From Roseiarcus sp035656495 (GTDB taxonomy: Bacteria; Pseudomonadota; Alphaproteobacteria; Rhizobiales; Beijerinckiaceae): 25,318 nt of DNA. Below are positions 1 through 7,243 of the stretch, in pieces. How positions within the stretch are numbered: the stretch's first letter is position 1; each line of letters opens with the position of its first letter. Made by a program: the position numbers and the translations under genes. The notes under the pieces were generated by a model. That model was not told the origin of the DNA, ran no database searches, and was given only the letters and a program-made list of their open reading frames with translations. The stretch lies in contig DASRSL010000013.1 of the NCBI GenBank assembly GCA_035656495.1, positions 1 to 25,318 of the forward strand. The letters are read 5' to 3'.

Positions 1-45
1 CCCGACCGCGCTGGCATAGACAAGAACGTTCGTGGCGACAAACAT
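1..45 (-). CDS. PIN-domain (VapC-like) toxin, N-terminal 15 codons only
   Basis: This minus-strand frame opens with an ATG at 45 and runs off the window edge. The visible residues are MFVATNVLVYASAVG. This matches the first beta strand and helix of PIN-domain RNases of VapBC toxin-antitoxin systems, which usually begin with a hydrophobic strand followed by DTNVLVYA. The ATG overlaps the stop of the upstream antitoxin gene in an ATGA arrangement, as expected for a coupled pair; an in-frame ATG at 51 is an alternative start. The first Asp of the family motif, a metal ligand, is Ala here (GCC where GAC is expected), so the toxin may be inactive. Only 15 residues are visible, so the family call rests on this motif and the neighbour. 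Confidence 0.5.
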   Translation of the reverse strand, partial: MFVATNVLVYASAVG

Positions 46-260
46 CAACATCCATCGTCGCCGTAAATGTTCCCCGTTCCCAGGCTGATCCCGTTCGGCC
101 ACGGACCGAGGTCAATGTCAGGCAGGTCTTTGACGTCGAAGTTACGGCTAGGGTTGAAAGAGTTCACTGCCTTATGCTCCCCCGCCGGTACTTGTGCCGG
201 CGCCCGTCCGGTCAGCGTTCCATCCCTCGCCACATGCACCCGAGTGACAATCATTGTCAT
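45..260 (-). CDS. Small antitoxin-like protein upstream of VapC-like toxin
   Basis: This is a 71-residue protein read from the ATG at 260, which fits the conserved N-terminus better than the longer frame. The N-terminal part (TRVHVARDGTLTGRAPAQVP) and the C-terminal part (FDVKDLPDIDLGPWP, then IYGDDG) resemble small proteins that I recall lying directly before PIN-domain toxin genes in alphaproteobacteria. It would bind and neutralise the toxin and probably autoregulate the pair. Its stop overlaps the start of the toxin frame by four bases. The stretch GTGN before IYGDDG stands where relatives, as I remember them, have a charged RRED-like stretch, which may mean decay. No strong ribosome binding site is visible. 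The family assignment is from memory of motifs, not from a search. Confidence 0.5.
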   Translation of the reverse strand: MTMIVTRVHVARDGTLTGRAPAQVPAGEHKAVNSFNPSRNFDVKDLPDIDLGPWPNGISLGTGNIYGDDGC

Positions 261-368
261 GTCTCTAATCCACGTACTGGTCCCTCTCCAGCATAGCAGC
301 TTTGCCCGCACCAGCCATGTTCCCGGGTACGGATCTAGACTGCCATTGCGTGGGCAGGTCCCGATGGC

Positions 369-1406
369 TCACCCCACCCCCAACTTGCGCTGCAGGCTCG
401 TGGAGGACGTCGTGTACTGGAAGAGGAGCTTCTTGTCCGGGAAGACATAGTGGAACGCGCGCTGGGCGGCGAGCGCCGCCTCGTGGAAGCCGCACAGGAT
501 GAGCTTGAGCTTGCCCGGATAGGTCCCGATGTCGCCGACGGCGAAGATGCCGGGCGTGCTGGTTTCGAATTTCTCCGTATCGGTCGGGATGAGGTTCTCG
601 TGCAGGTTGAGGCCCCAGCCGGCGACCGGCCCGAGCTTCATCGTGAGCCCGAAGAACGGCAGCATGTCGTCGCAGGCGTGATCATAGACCTCGCCGCTCT
701 CCTTGCGGACGGTGAGAGCGGACAGCTGGCCGTTCTCGCCCTTGACCGCCGTCACTTGGCCGAGGACGAAATCCATCGCGCCGGCGCCGACCAGCGCCCG
801 CATGGCGTTGACCGAGTGCGGCGCGGCGCGGAAGGCGTCGCGGCGGTGGATGAGCGTGACGCGGCCGGCAATCGGATGCAGGTTGAGGACCCAATCGAGG
901 GCCGAATCGCCGCCGCCGACGACGACCACGCGCCGGCCGCGGAAGTGCTCCATCTTCCGCACGGAATAGAACACGCTCGTGTTCTCGAAGGCGTCGAGGC
1001 CGGCGAGCGGCGGCTTCTTCGGCTGAAAGGATCCGCCGCCGGCGGCGACGAAGACGCACTTCGCCTCGATCTCAGTGTCGGCGTCGGTGCCGATCCGGAA
1101 CAGCGGCCGCTCTGCCGTGCCGAGCACGTCCAGCCTCTCGACCATCTCGCCCAGGTGAAATTTCGCCCCGAACGGGTGGATCTGCTGCATGAGCTTGTCG
1201 ACCAGCTCTTGGCCGTTGATGATCGGATAGCCGGGAATGTCGTAGATCGGCTTCTCGGGGTAGAGCTCGGCGCATTGGCCGCCCGGCTTCGGCAGGATAT
1301 CGACGAGGCAGCACCGCATGTCGAGAAGGCCGAGCTCGAACACGGCGAACAGGCCGACCGGCCCGGCGCCGACGACGGCCACGTCGGTGGAGAGGACTTC
1401 GGTCAT
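369..1406 (-). CDS. Ferredoxin--NADP(+) reductase, TrxR-like type
   Basis: This 345-residue flavoprotein transfers electrons between NADPH and ferredoxin in the cytosol. An FAD-binding Rossmann motif GAGPVG lies at residues 13-18. PGGQCAELYPEKPIYDIPGYP follows at about 41-61 and is typical of the class. An NADPH-binding GGGDSA lies at 164-169, and a C-terminal flavin motif GDIGTYPG at 291-298. The CxxC redox pair of true thioredoxin reductases is absent, which marks the ferredoxin-NADP reductase branch. The gene starts three bases after the stop of the ferredoxin gene, with an AGGGG ribosome binding site inside that gene's end, so the two are one operon and probably redox partners. The electron acceptor beyond the ferredoxin is not visible here; a P450, dioxygenase or Fe-S assembly pathway would fit. 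Confidence 0.93.
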   Translation of the reverse strand: MTEVLSTDVAVVGAGPVGLFAVFELGLLDMRCCLVDILPKPGGQCAELYPEKPIYDIPGYPIINGQELVDKLMQQIHPFGAKFHLGEMVERLDVLGTAERPLFRIGTDADTEIEAKCVFVAAGGGSFQPKKPPLAGLDAFENTSVFYSVRKMEHFRGRRVVVVGGGDSALDWVLNLHPIAGRVTLIHRRDAFRAAPHSVNAMRALVGAGAMDFVLGQVTAVKGENGQLSALTVRKESGEVYDHACDDMLPFFGLTMKLGPVAGWGLNLHENLIPTDTEKFETSTPGIFAVGDIGTYPGKLKLILCGFHEAALAAQRAFHYVFPDKKLLFQYTTSSTSLQRKLGVG

Positions 1407-1409
1407 GGA

Positions 1410-1730
1410 TTACCCCTGCTTCGCCGGCGTCGTCACGACGAGACCGTCCAGCTCGTCGCTGACCTTGATCTGGCAGGAGAGCCTCGAATTCGGCCGCACC
1501 TCGAAAGCGAAGTCGAGCATGTCCTCTTCCATCTGCGACGGCTTGCCGACCTTCTCCGTCCACTCGTCGGCGACATAGACGTGACAGGTCGCGCAGGCGC
1601 AGGCGCCGCCGCATTCCGCCTCGATGCCCGGAACCGCGTTGCGCAACGCGGTCTCCATCACCGTCGATCCGACCTGGCCGTCGACCGTGCGCGCCTGCCC
1701 CGAGGCGTCGATATAAGTCACTTTCGTCAT
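1410..1730 (-). CDS. 2Fe-2S ferredoxin, adrenodoxin type
   Basis: This 106-residue ferredoxin starts at the ATG at 1730 (MTKVTYIDAS). The open frame extends further upstream, but that part has no ferredoxin-like sequence. The cluster ligands fit the adrenodoxin/putidaredoxin pattern C-x5-C-x2-C followed by a distant Cys: Cys40, Cys46, Cys49 and Cys86. Cys44 is an additional cysteine inside the loop. This class passes single electrons to P450s, oxygenases or Fe-S assembly. The reductase gene follows three bases downstream, so the pair forms a self-contained NADPH electron chain. It lies apart from the nitrogen cluster, across a 425-bp spacer that contains a palindrome. Confidence 0.92.
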   Translation of the reverse strand: MTKVTYIDASGQARTVDGQVGSTVMETALRNAVPGIEAECGGACACATCHVYVADEWTEKVGKPSQMEEDMLDFAFEVRPNSRLSCQIKVSDELDGLVVTTPAKQG

Positions 1731-1784
1731 CGAGCCGAAAAACCGCCATCCCGGCTGCGGAGGTCCGAGCCTTGCGGCGCCTTC

Positions 1785-1816
1785 ATAGAGCAAGCGCCGC
1801 ATAGAGCAAGCGCCGC
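1785..1816. repeat. Perfect 16-bp tandem duplication
   Basis: The unit atagagcaagcgccgc occurs twice in direct succession (1785-1800 and 1801-1816) with no mismatch. It lies about 55-85 bp upstream of the ferredoxin start. It may be a recent slippage duplication or paired operator half-sites; the sequence alone does not decide. Confidence 0.8.
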
Positions 1817-2034
1817 AGGGCCGAAAGCGCGCCGCTTTGGATGTTCCGGAAATCAGGCGCGCCGGACGAGCGGTCCGAATGGACGAGGGGCGGAATCGAA
1901 TCGTTTCCACCGTTCAAGTTCGATCCGGCGACGAGCCGGAATGCGCCGGAAACGATCGCCTGGAGGCGGCGCGAGGCGCCGATGCGGCAAGGCAGTTGGG
2001 TAACCGGGGCAAATTCCCGGGCGCCAACTCTTGG

Positions 2035-2075
2035 CGTCATGGCCGGGCTTGTCCAGGACAAGCCCGGCCATGACG
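2035..2075. repeat. Perfect long palindrome, interspersed Hyphomicrobiales-type element
   Basis: Two 20-base arms (2035-2054 and 2056-2075) are exact reverse complements around a single central base. The core reads catggccgggcttgtcc and its complement. I recall this palindrome class as a scattered intergenic element in many alphaproteobacterial genomes. As RNA it would form a very stable hairpin. It lies about 80 bp past the stop of the last cluster gene and could end or stabilise that transcript. There is no clear run of T after it, so a classical intrinsic terminator is not claimed. Confidence 0.85.
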
Positions 2076-2155
2076 GTTGACCGACTTGGCCGGAAAATGC
2101 CCCGGCTGCGCAGGTGGCGCCTAGCGACCGAAAATGCCGGCTGTTTCCGCAAGGA

Positions 2156-2554
2156 TCATGATTTGACCCCTGCGGCCGCGACATAGGGGCGCCAGCCGCC
2201 AAAGGAGGTTATCTCCTTCTGCCCTTCGACGAGCGCCGGCTCGCCGATGACGCCAAGCACCGTCTCTCCGTCGTCGAGGCGCACCTTGCCGATCGCCAAC
2301 CCCGGCGGCTCCTTGAGGAGGATGCTCGCCAGGCCCGAAGGCGGCACGGACCAGATTTCGACCGCGACTTTCACCCCCTTGCCGTCCGTGACGCGCATCA
2401 TCGCGGGATGGTCGTCCCTGATGCTCCACAGGCGATAGGCGGGCTCGGTCGCCGCCTCGCGCACGAAGGTCGCATCGGCGGCCGCCATATTGGGGTTGAG
2501 CTTCAAGCCCCGCATGAGCGTGCCGTTGACGGCGAGGAGCACCTCTTGGCTCAT
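2156..2554 (-). CDS. Stand-alone allophanate hydrolase C-terminal domain protein
   Basis: This 132-residue protein resembles the C-terminal domain of allophanate hydrolase (AtzF/DUR1,2 type). VNGTLMRGLKLN lies near the N-terminus, AYRLWSIRDDHPAMMRV in the first third, VEIWSVP at about 65-71, and the hallmark EITSFGGWRPYV at 114-125. In the full enzyme this domain follows an amidase and is reported to act on the N-carboxylated intermediate after the amidase step. Here no amidase domain is encoded beside it. The ATG at 2554 overlaps the stop of the AllG-like gene (ATGA), so it is translationally coupled and the last gene of the cluster. It may decarboxylate or position an N-carboxy substrate such as allophanate or 1-carboxybiuret for the carbamoyltransferase; that role is inferred. 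Confidence 0.75.
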   Translation of the reverse strand: MSQEVLLAVNGTLMRGLKLNPNMAAADATFVREAATEPAYRLWSIRDDHPAMMRVTDGKGVKVAVEIWSVPPSGLASILLKEPPGLAIGKVRLDDGETVLGVIGEPALVEGQKEITSFGGWRPYVAAAGVKS

Positions 2555-3981
2555 GACGTCCTCCGATTCTCTGTCGCGAGGGTTTGCGCGAGCGCGGCGA
2601 GCGCGTCGGCGAAGCATGCCATCGGCGCCGTCGTGATTCCTGCGCCGATCTGGCCGACGCCGGCCTTCTTGTGGGCGATTCCCGTATTGATGATCGGCAG
2701 GACGCCCGAATCGGCGACGAGCCGCGCGTCGATGCCGGCCGGCGTCCCTGCGAAATTGAGCGCCGGCAGCGTGAAAGCGGGATTCGCGCCGAGCGTGATG
2801 GCGAGCATGCGTCGGCTGTTCGCCGTTGCGTCCGCCGGCGTGCCGCCGACGAACTGCACGATCGCGGGCGAGGCGGCCATCGCGAATCCGCCGAGGCCGT
2901 TCGTCTCGGTGATCGCCGAATCGCCGAGGTCGGCGGCGGCGTCCTCGACCGAGTATCCGGGGAAATAGAGGCCGTCGACCGGATTGGCCGGCGCCTCGAA
3001 CCAAAGGTCGCCGGTCCCGCTCAGCCTTATGCCGAAGTTGACGCCGTTGCGCGCCATCACCGTCGCCATGCTGCTGAACGGCACGCCCTGCGCCGCGTCG
3101 GACATCGATTTGCAGGCCGCCATCGAGATATTGAGGAAGAAGTGATCGTTCCCGGCGACGAAGGCGAGCGCGCGGCGCACGACGCCCGGATCGAGGCCGC
3201 AATCGAGCAGAGCCAGCGCCAGCCGTTTGAAGATGAGGCCGGACGCCGCCGCGTTGCGGTTGTGCAATTCGTCGCCCATGTGCAGCGCCTGCGCCATCAA
3301 GGGCTTCAGATCCCGCTCCTTCATCGCCCCTACGGCGGCCCTCATCGCGGTGAAGAACTCGCCGCCGAGCCAGCGCAGCCGCTCGAGGACATCGGGCGAA
3401 TTCGCGCCGAAGCGCAGGACCTTGCCGAGGCCCTCGTTGAGGTTCGAGAACGCGCGGTTGCCCGCCGTCGCGTTCTCGACGACCCAAACTGGCATGGAGG
3501 GGCTGATGACGCCCGCCATCGGGCCGACCGCGCCATGCGCATGACAGGGCTCAAGCGCGACGGCTCCGCTCGCCGCGAGCCGCTCCGCGGTTTCGAGGTC
3601 CCCCGCCCACCCCTCGTAGAGGATGGCGCCGGCGATCGCGCCCTTTTGCGGGCCGCACATGCTGGCCCAGGCGATCGGCGGCCCGGAGTGGAGAATGCGG
3701 CGCTCGCCCTCGCCGAGAGCCGGAATGGCGTCACGCGCGAGCATGACATCGACGAGCCATGGCTGAGCCGCGAGGTAGCGCTCATACGCCTTGCGGTTCG
3801 CCTCCTCGATGCGTCTGTCCCCGATCATTCCGGCGAGGGTCCAGCCGAGCGCCGGATCGGCCCCCGCGGGCGGCGCCCAGCTGAGATGCGTCACCTGTCC
3901 GCCCGCCGCGGCGATATCGGCCGCGAAGCCCTCGAGGCCGACGTTGATCACGTTGAGGTCGCGGCCGAGCAACGCCTTCAT
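2551..3981 (-). CDS. allG: AllG-like (YlbE, DUF1116) carbamoyltransferase subunit
   Basis: This 476-residue cytosolic protein belongs to the DUF1116/YlbE family. In E. coli the homologue AllG works with AllF and AllH as oxamate carbamoyltransferase, which interconverts oxalurate plus phosphate with oxamate plus carbamoyl phosphate. Recognisable stretches include ILHSGPPIAWASMCGPQKGA at about 95-114, EPCHAHGAVGPMAGVISPSM, HMGDELHNRN and GNDHFFLNISMAACKSM in the middle, and INTGIAHKKAGVGQIGAGI near the end. The start is the ATG at 3981, which overlaps the AllF stop as ATGA. The same overlap joins it to the next gene. The protein is somewhat longer than the E. coli one (about 420 residues, from memory). 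The real substrate here may not be oxalurate. Confidence 0.88.
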   Translation of the reverse strand: MKALLGRDLNVINVGLEGFAADIAAAGGQVTHLSWAPPAGADPALGWTLAGMIGDRRIEEANRKAYERYLAAQPWLVDVMLARDAIPALGEGERRILHSGPPIAWASMCGPQKGAIAGAILYEGWAGDLETAERLAASGAVALEPCHAHGAVGPMAGVISPSMPVWVVENATAGNRAFSNLNEGLGKVLRFGANSPDVLERLRWLGGEFFTAMRAAVGAMKERDLKPLMAQALHMGDELHNRNAAASGLIFKRLALALLDCGLDPGVVRRALAFVAGNDHFFLNISMAACKSMSDAAQGVPFSSMATVMARNGVNFGIRLSGTGDLWFEAPANPVDGLYFPGYSVEDAAADLGDSAITETNGLGGFAMAASPAIVQFVGGTPADATANSRRMLAITLGANPAFTLPALNFAGTPAGIDARLVADSGVLPIINTGIAHKKAGVGQIGAGITTAPMACFADALAALAQTLATENRRTS

Positions 3982-5543
3982 GGGCCCGCTCCGCTTCGCG
4001 CGGCGACGATCGCCGCCGACCAGGCCGCGGCCTCGGCGTTGGACGAAGCCACGAGAACCACGGCGGACTTCAGCGCGGCGACGACTCCGTCTCGGTTCTG
4101 CGGGTCGAGATCGGTTCCGCACACATGCGCGACGAGAGCCACGTGCCGGCCGGCGGCTTTCGCCTTGGCTCTTGCGGCGCCGACGACCCCGATGAGGCCC
4201 GCCGTCGGATCCGCGCTCGCCCCGTAGCCCAGCACGACGTCGAAGAGCACCACCGCGGTCTCGGGATCGGCGATTTCCTCGCCGATCCGCGCATTTCGCT
4301 GCGACGGGTCGATCATGGGATGGGGACGGCCCCGGGTGAACTCGTCGTCGCCCATGTCGATGATGGTGTTCTGCCGGCTCTTCGCGCTGTTCTTCAGTAG
4401 CAGGTTGCCCTCCGTCGGCGTGTTGGAGAACGCGCGGACGCCCGCCGCGGCGTGGATGAGCTGGGCTTCGTAGCAAAACGTGCCGCCGGAGAAGGCGCCG
4501 CGCACATAGCGCTGCGAAGCCGCCATGCCGCGAGCGACGCCGTCGAGCGCGCGCTGGGTCTCGTCGGAGAGCGCGACCGGCGCGGCGTGGACCTCCCCGC
4601 CCTTCGCCAGGCTGACCGCCATGTCCGCAGCCTCGGCGAGCGTGCGCGCGCCATACACGCCTTCGCCCTTGATCGAGGCCGGATCGGCGCCCAGGAAAAT
4701 GACGACGACCGGCTTTGCGCTGCGCTCCGCGGCGGCGAGCACGCGCTCCGTGACCTCGGGCGCCGGCGGCTTGGAGACGAGCACGATCACCTTCGTCGCC
4801 GGGTCGGCGTCGAGCGCGGCGAACCCGTGCAGCATCGAGATCCCGCCGATCTTCGCCGACAGGTCGTGTCCGCCCGTCCCGAGGGCGTGAGAGATTCCCT
4901 GGCCGAGCCGATGGATGCGGGCAGTCACCTCCTGCGTGCCGGTGCCCGAGGCGCCGACGACGCCGATCGCGCCGCGCCTGACCGCGTTGGCGAAGCCGAG
5001 AGGCACGCCGCCCACGATCGCAGTGCCGCAGTCGGGACCCATGACCATCAGGTCGCGCTCGCGGGCGTAAAGCTTCAGCGCGAGCTCCCTCTCCACCGGA
5101 ACATTGTCGCTGAAAAGCATCACGTCCATGCCGAGACTCAGCGCCTTCATCGCCTCCGCCGCGGCGTAGTCTCCAGGTACCGAGATCAGGGCCAGGTTGA
5201 GCGAGGGATCCCTGGCGACGGCCATCTGGATGCTGGTCAGAGGCTGCTCTGCCGCCGCTTCGTCGTTTCCTCCGGCCGCGGCCTTGGCCGTAAGCAGCTC
5301 GTCAGCGAGACGCAGCGCCGCCTCGCAGGCTTCGTCCGACCCGGACACGGCGACGAGAAGATCATTGGCGCGCGCCTCGTATTCGCCGAGCCCCGCGCGC
5401 GCCAGGTTCTCGAGGTTGGCCGGCGTCGCCATGACGACCGAGGCCTGGTCGACGCCCCGCGTCGCCGCAAGTTTCGCCGACACGGTCATCAGCGAGACCG
5501 AGTCCTTGTAGAGGTTGGGGTAGGACCGGGATCGCAGGCTCAT
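3978..5543 (-). CDS. allF: AllF-like (FdrA) carbamoyltransferase subunit
   Basis: This 521-residue FdrA-family protein is related to the acyl-CoA/succinyl-CoA synthetase fold. MGPDCGTA lies at 168-175. A nucleotide-binding type loop GVVGASGTG lies at 194-202, followed by GTGGHDL at 222-228. The C-terminal part has NTIIDMGDDEFTRGRPHPMI and a second domain with VVLFDVVLGYGASADP. In E. coli the homologue AllF is a subunit of oxamate carbamoyltransferase with AllG and AllH. The start at 5543 (MSLRSRSYPNLYKDS) fits the usual family N-terminus and overlaps the AllH stop in an ATGA. All three subunits are thus adjacent, in the order H-F-G, and tightly coupled, which supports a stoichiometric complex. 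Older literature linked FdrA to FtsH suppression; the enzyme role is better supported by this context. Confidence 0.9.
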   Translation of the reverse strand: MSLRSRSYPNLYKDSVSLMTVSAKLAATRGVDQASVVMATPANLENLARAGLGEYEARANDLLVAVSGSDEACEAALRLADELLTAKAAAGGNDEAAAEQPLTSIQMAVARDPSLNLALISVPGDYAAAEAMKALSLGMDVMLFSDNVPVERELALKLYARERDLMVMGPDCGTAIVGGVPLGFANAVRRGAIGVVGASGTGTQEVTARIHRLGQGISHALGTGGHDLSAKIGGISMLHGFAALDADPATKVIVLVSKPPAPEVTERVLAAAERSAKPVVVIFLGADPASIKGEGVYGARTLAEAADMAVSLAKGGEVHAAPVALSDETQRALDGVARGMAASQRYVRGAFSGGTFCYEAQLIHAAAGVRAFSNTPTEGNLLLKNSAKSRQNTIIDMGDDEFTRGRPHPMIDPSQRNARIGEEIADPETAVVLFDVVLGYGASADPTAGLIGVVGAARAKAKAAGRHVALVAHVCGTDLDPQNRDGVVAALKSAVVLVASSNAEAAAWSAAIVAARSGAGP

Positions 5544-6373
5544 GCCGCCGCCTCGTACGCGCCCGACCGCATAAACGCCTGCGCCGCTTCGAGGACGCCC
5601 ATGCAGACGTCCGCGCCGGAGGTTGCGCCGGTCGCGGCGATGCTGCGGATCGCGCAATCGAGCTCATCCGCCGAGCCACCGGCGAGCGCGCCGACGAGAT
5701 CGAGCGGCATGCGGCCCAGCAGCCCGCGCGCGGCCTGGCGAAGCATGTGTGCGCTCACCGCAGTCGTCCTCGGAGCGAGCCTTTCCACGGCGCAACGCAC
5801 CGCCTGTGCAGCCTGCGCGCCGGTCTCGCCCGCGAGCGGCGAACTTAAGACCGCAAGGATCCCGACGAGCACGTCGTCGCCGGCCGGAGTGAGGCCCGGC
5901 CCGCAGCCGACGATTCCGGCGAGCGTGTCCTCCAGGAGGCGCGTTCCGCTTTGCAGCGACCTTGTCGCCTCGCGGGCCATCGCGCGCGAGCCCAACCAGG
6001 CCCGCGCGGTCGCCGCTTGCGAAAGCCGGGCGAGCCGCGCGGCGAAGCCGGGCGCGATCGCGAAAGGCGGCGAGGGCGCCCAGCGCGGCGCGGCGCGGCA
6101 GTCAGCGACGATCCGGCGACCGGGCGGCCCCACACCGACGAAGCCTGCCCGTGCGTGAACCGAGCCGCCTTCGCGAATGGCGAACGCCTCGAAGGAACGG
6201 ACCGGCAGACGGATCCCGAACGGCAGGTCCGCGCAATCGGATGCGAGAAGCGTCCACAGCTCGCCCTCAATTTCGAGATTGACCGCGCGGGAAAAGACGC
6301 TGTGGACGGCGCCGGCGCAATTGCAATCGACGTCGAGCGCGTGGCCCACGCGCTCAGCGGCAATGACCGCCAT
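5540..6373 (-). CDS. allH: AllH-like (YlbF, DUF2877) carbamoyltransferase subunit
   Basis: This 277-residue protein carries the DUF2877 signature GCGPGLTPAGDD at 156-167 and a C-terminal TSGADVCMG, both typical of YlbF/AllH. In E. coli AllH is the third subunit of oxamate carbamoyltransferase. The ATG at 6373 (MAVIAAERVGHALD) is chosen because it lies five bases after the hydrolase stop; the frame is open further upstream but without family sequence. The stop overlaps the AllF start by four bases. The remainder is Ala/Arg-rich, in keeping with the local base composition. No membrane segment or signal peptide is seen. Confidence 0.82.
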   Translation of the reverse strand: MAVIAAERVGHALDVDCNCAGAVHSVFSRAVNLEIEGELWTLLASDCADLPFGIRLPVRSFEAFAIREGGSVHARAGFVGVGPPGRRIVADCRAAPRWAPSPPFAIAPGFAARLARLSQAATARAWLGSRAMAREATRSLQSGTRLLEDTLAGIVGCGPGLTPAGDDVLVGILAVLSSPLAGETGAQAAQAVRCAVERLAPRTTAVSAHMLRQAARGLLGRMPLDLVGALAGGSADELDCAIRSIAATGATSGADVCMGVLEAAQAFMRSGAYEAAA

Positions 6374-6378
6374 CGGGC

Positions 6379-7038
6379 TCAAGCGACGGCCTTGAGGAAG
6401 TTTTGCGAGTTCGACACCCAGCCGAAGATGCCGCCCTGCGCCTTGATCATTTCGAGAGCGACCCGCTGGAACTCCGGGAAATAGGAGGCGACGCAGTCGC
6501 TGAGGACGACGCACTCGTAGCCCCGGTCGTTCGCCTCGCGCACGGTCGTGTGCACGCACACTTCCGTTGTCACGCCGCAGACGACGAGCGTCTTGATCTT
6601 CCGGTCGAGCAGGATCTGGTGCAGGTCCGTCGCGTGAAAGGAGCCCTTGCCGGGCTTGTCGATCACCGGCTCGCCGCTCTTCGGGTAGAGCTCCTTGATG
6701 ATGTCGTGGCCCTCTTCGCCGCGCACGAGAATTCGGCCCATCGGCCCCGGCTCGCCGATGAACGTCTTGCCTCCGCGGGTCAGCTTGGCCGGCGGGCAGT
6801 CGGTGAGGTCCGGCCGATGGCCCTCGCGCGTGTGGACGACGAACATGCCTTTCTCGCGCGCTCTCATGAGCACGCGCTCGGTCGGAGGGACGGCCGCCAG
6901 GAGGAGGGAGGTGTCGTTGCCGAGCTTTTCGCCGAAGCCGCCGGGCAGGACGAAGTCGCGCTGCATATCGATGACCAGGAGCGCCGTGGCCGGCAAATCG
7001 AAATTGAGCGGAAACGGCTCGGCCTCGATCGTGCTCAT
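6379..7038 (-). CDS. Isochorismatase-family cysteine hydrolase, biuret hydrolase-like
   Basis: This 219-residue amidohydrolase has the complete catalytic triad of the family: Asp24 (VIDMQRDF), Lys128 (VIDKPGKGSF) and Cys161 (GVTTEVCVHTT). The spacing of Lys128, Cys161 and Gln201 in QGGIFGWVSNS matches, as I remember it, the Lys/Cys/Gln set of the characterised Rhizobium biuret hydrolase BiuH. This favours biuret (to allophanate plus ammonia) over ureidoacrylate (RutB) or N-carbamoylsarcosine. The ATG at 7038 follows a GGGGAGA ribosome binding site; a TTG at 7041 is an alternative. The gene is five bases from AllH. It follows amt after 205 bp in which I found no clear promoter or terminator, so it is probably in the same transcript. 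Exact substrate remains inferred. Confidence 0.8.
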   Translation of the reverse strand: MSTIEAEPFPLNFDLPATALLVIDMQRDFVLPGGFGEKLGNDTSLLLAAVPPTERVLMRAREKGMFVVHTREGHRPDLTDCPPAKLTRGGKTFIGEPGPMGRILVRGEEGHDIIKELYPKSGEPVIDKPGKGSFHATDLHQILLDRKIKTLVVCGVTTEVCVHTTVREANDRGYECVVLSDCVASYFPEFQRVALEMIKAQGGIFGWVSNSQNFLKAVA

Positions 7039-7243
7039 CAATCTTCTCCCCAGCGGCTCCCTGCACCGATGATCGCCTTTGCGCCGATCGAAAGCCGGCC
7101 TTTCTGCGATACGGTCCGTTTGGCGCCTCCGTCAAGCGGTCGACGCCGCCGGTAGTGTCGCCGCCGGGCTCTCACCCACCCCGTGTGTCAGGATTTCGCT
7201 CCACAACGGAATTCTCTCCTCTTGGCGGAACGAACCAATCGCA

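Larger units (their letters stand above)
1731..2155. other. Intergenic spacer between ferredoxin gene and nitrogen cluster
   Basis: No convincing gene is seen in these 425 bp. Open frames exist on both strands, but they translate the repeats and have no family resemblance. The spacer holds a perfect 16-bp tandem duplication (1785-1816) and a long palindrome (2035-2075), described separately. It also holds the ferredoxin promoter, which I cannot pinpoint, and presumably the transcript end of the minus-strand nitrogen cluster. Confidence 0.6.

Noticed and set aside
450..2003. A 517-codon plus-strand frame across the reductase and ferredoxin genes.
   Set aside because: It is antisense to two clearly recognised genes and has no recognisable motif.
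1783..2202. A minus-strand frame of about 139 codons covering the spacer and the palindrome.
   Set aside because: It is mostly a translation of the palindromic element and its flanks, overlaps the start of the cluster's last gene region, and shows no family motif.
7039..7243. The 205-bp gap between amt and the hydrolase gene was examined for a riboswitch or a separate promoter.
   Set aside because: I saw direct repeats of ccggcggcg on the minus strand but no recognisable aptamer core or promoter boxes.
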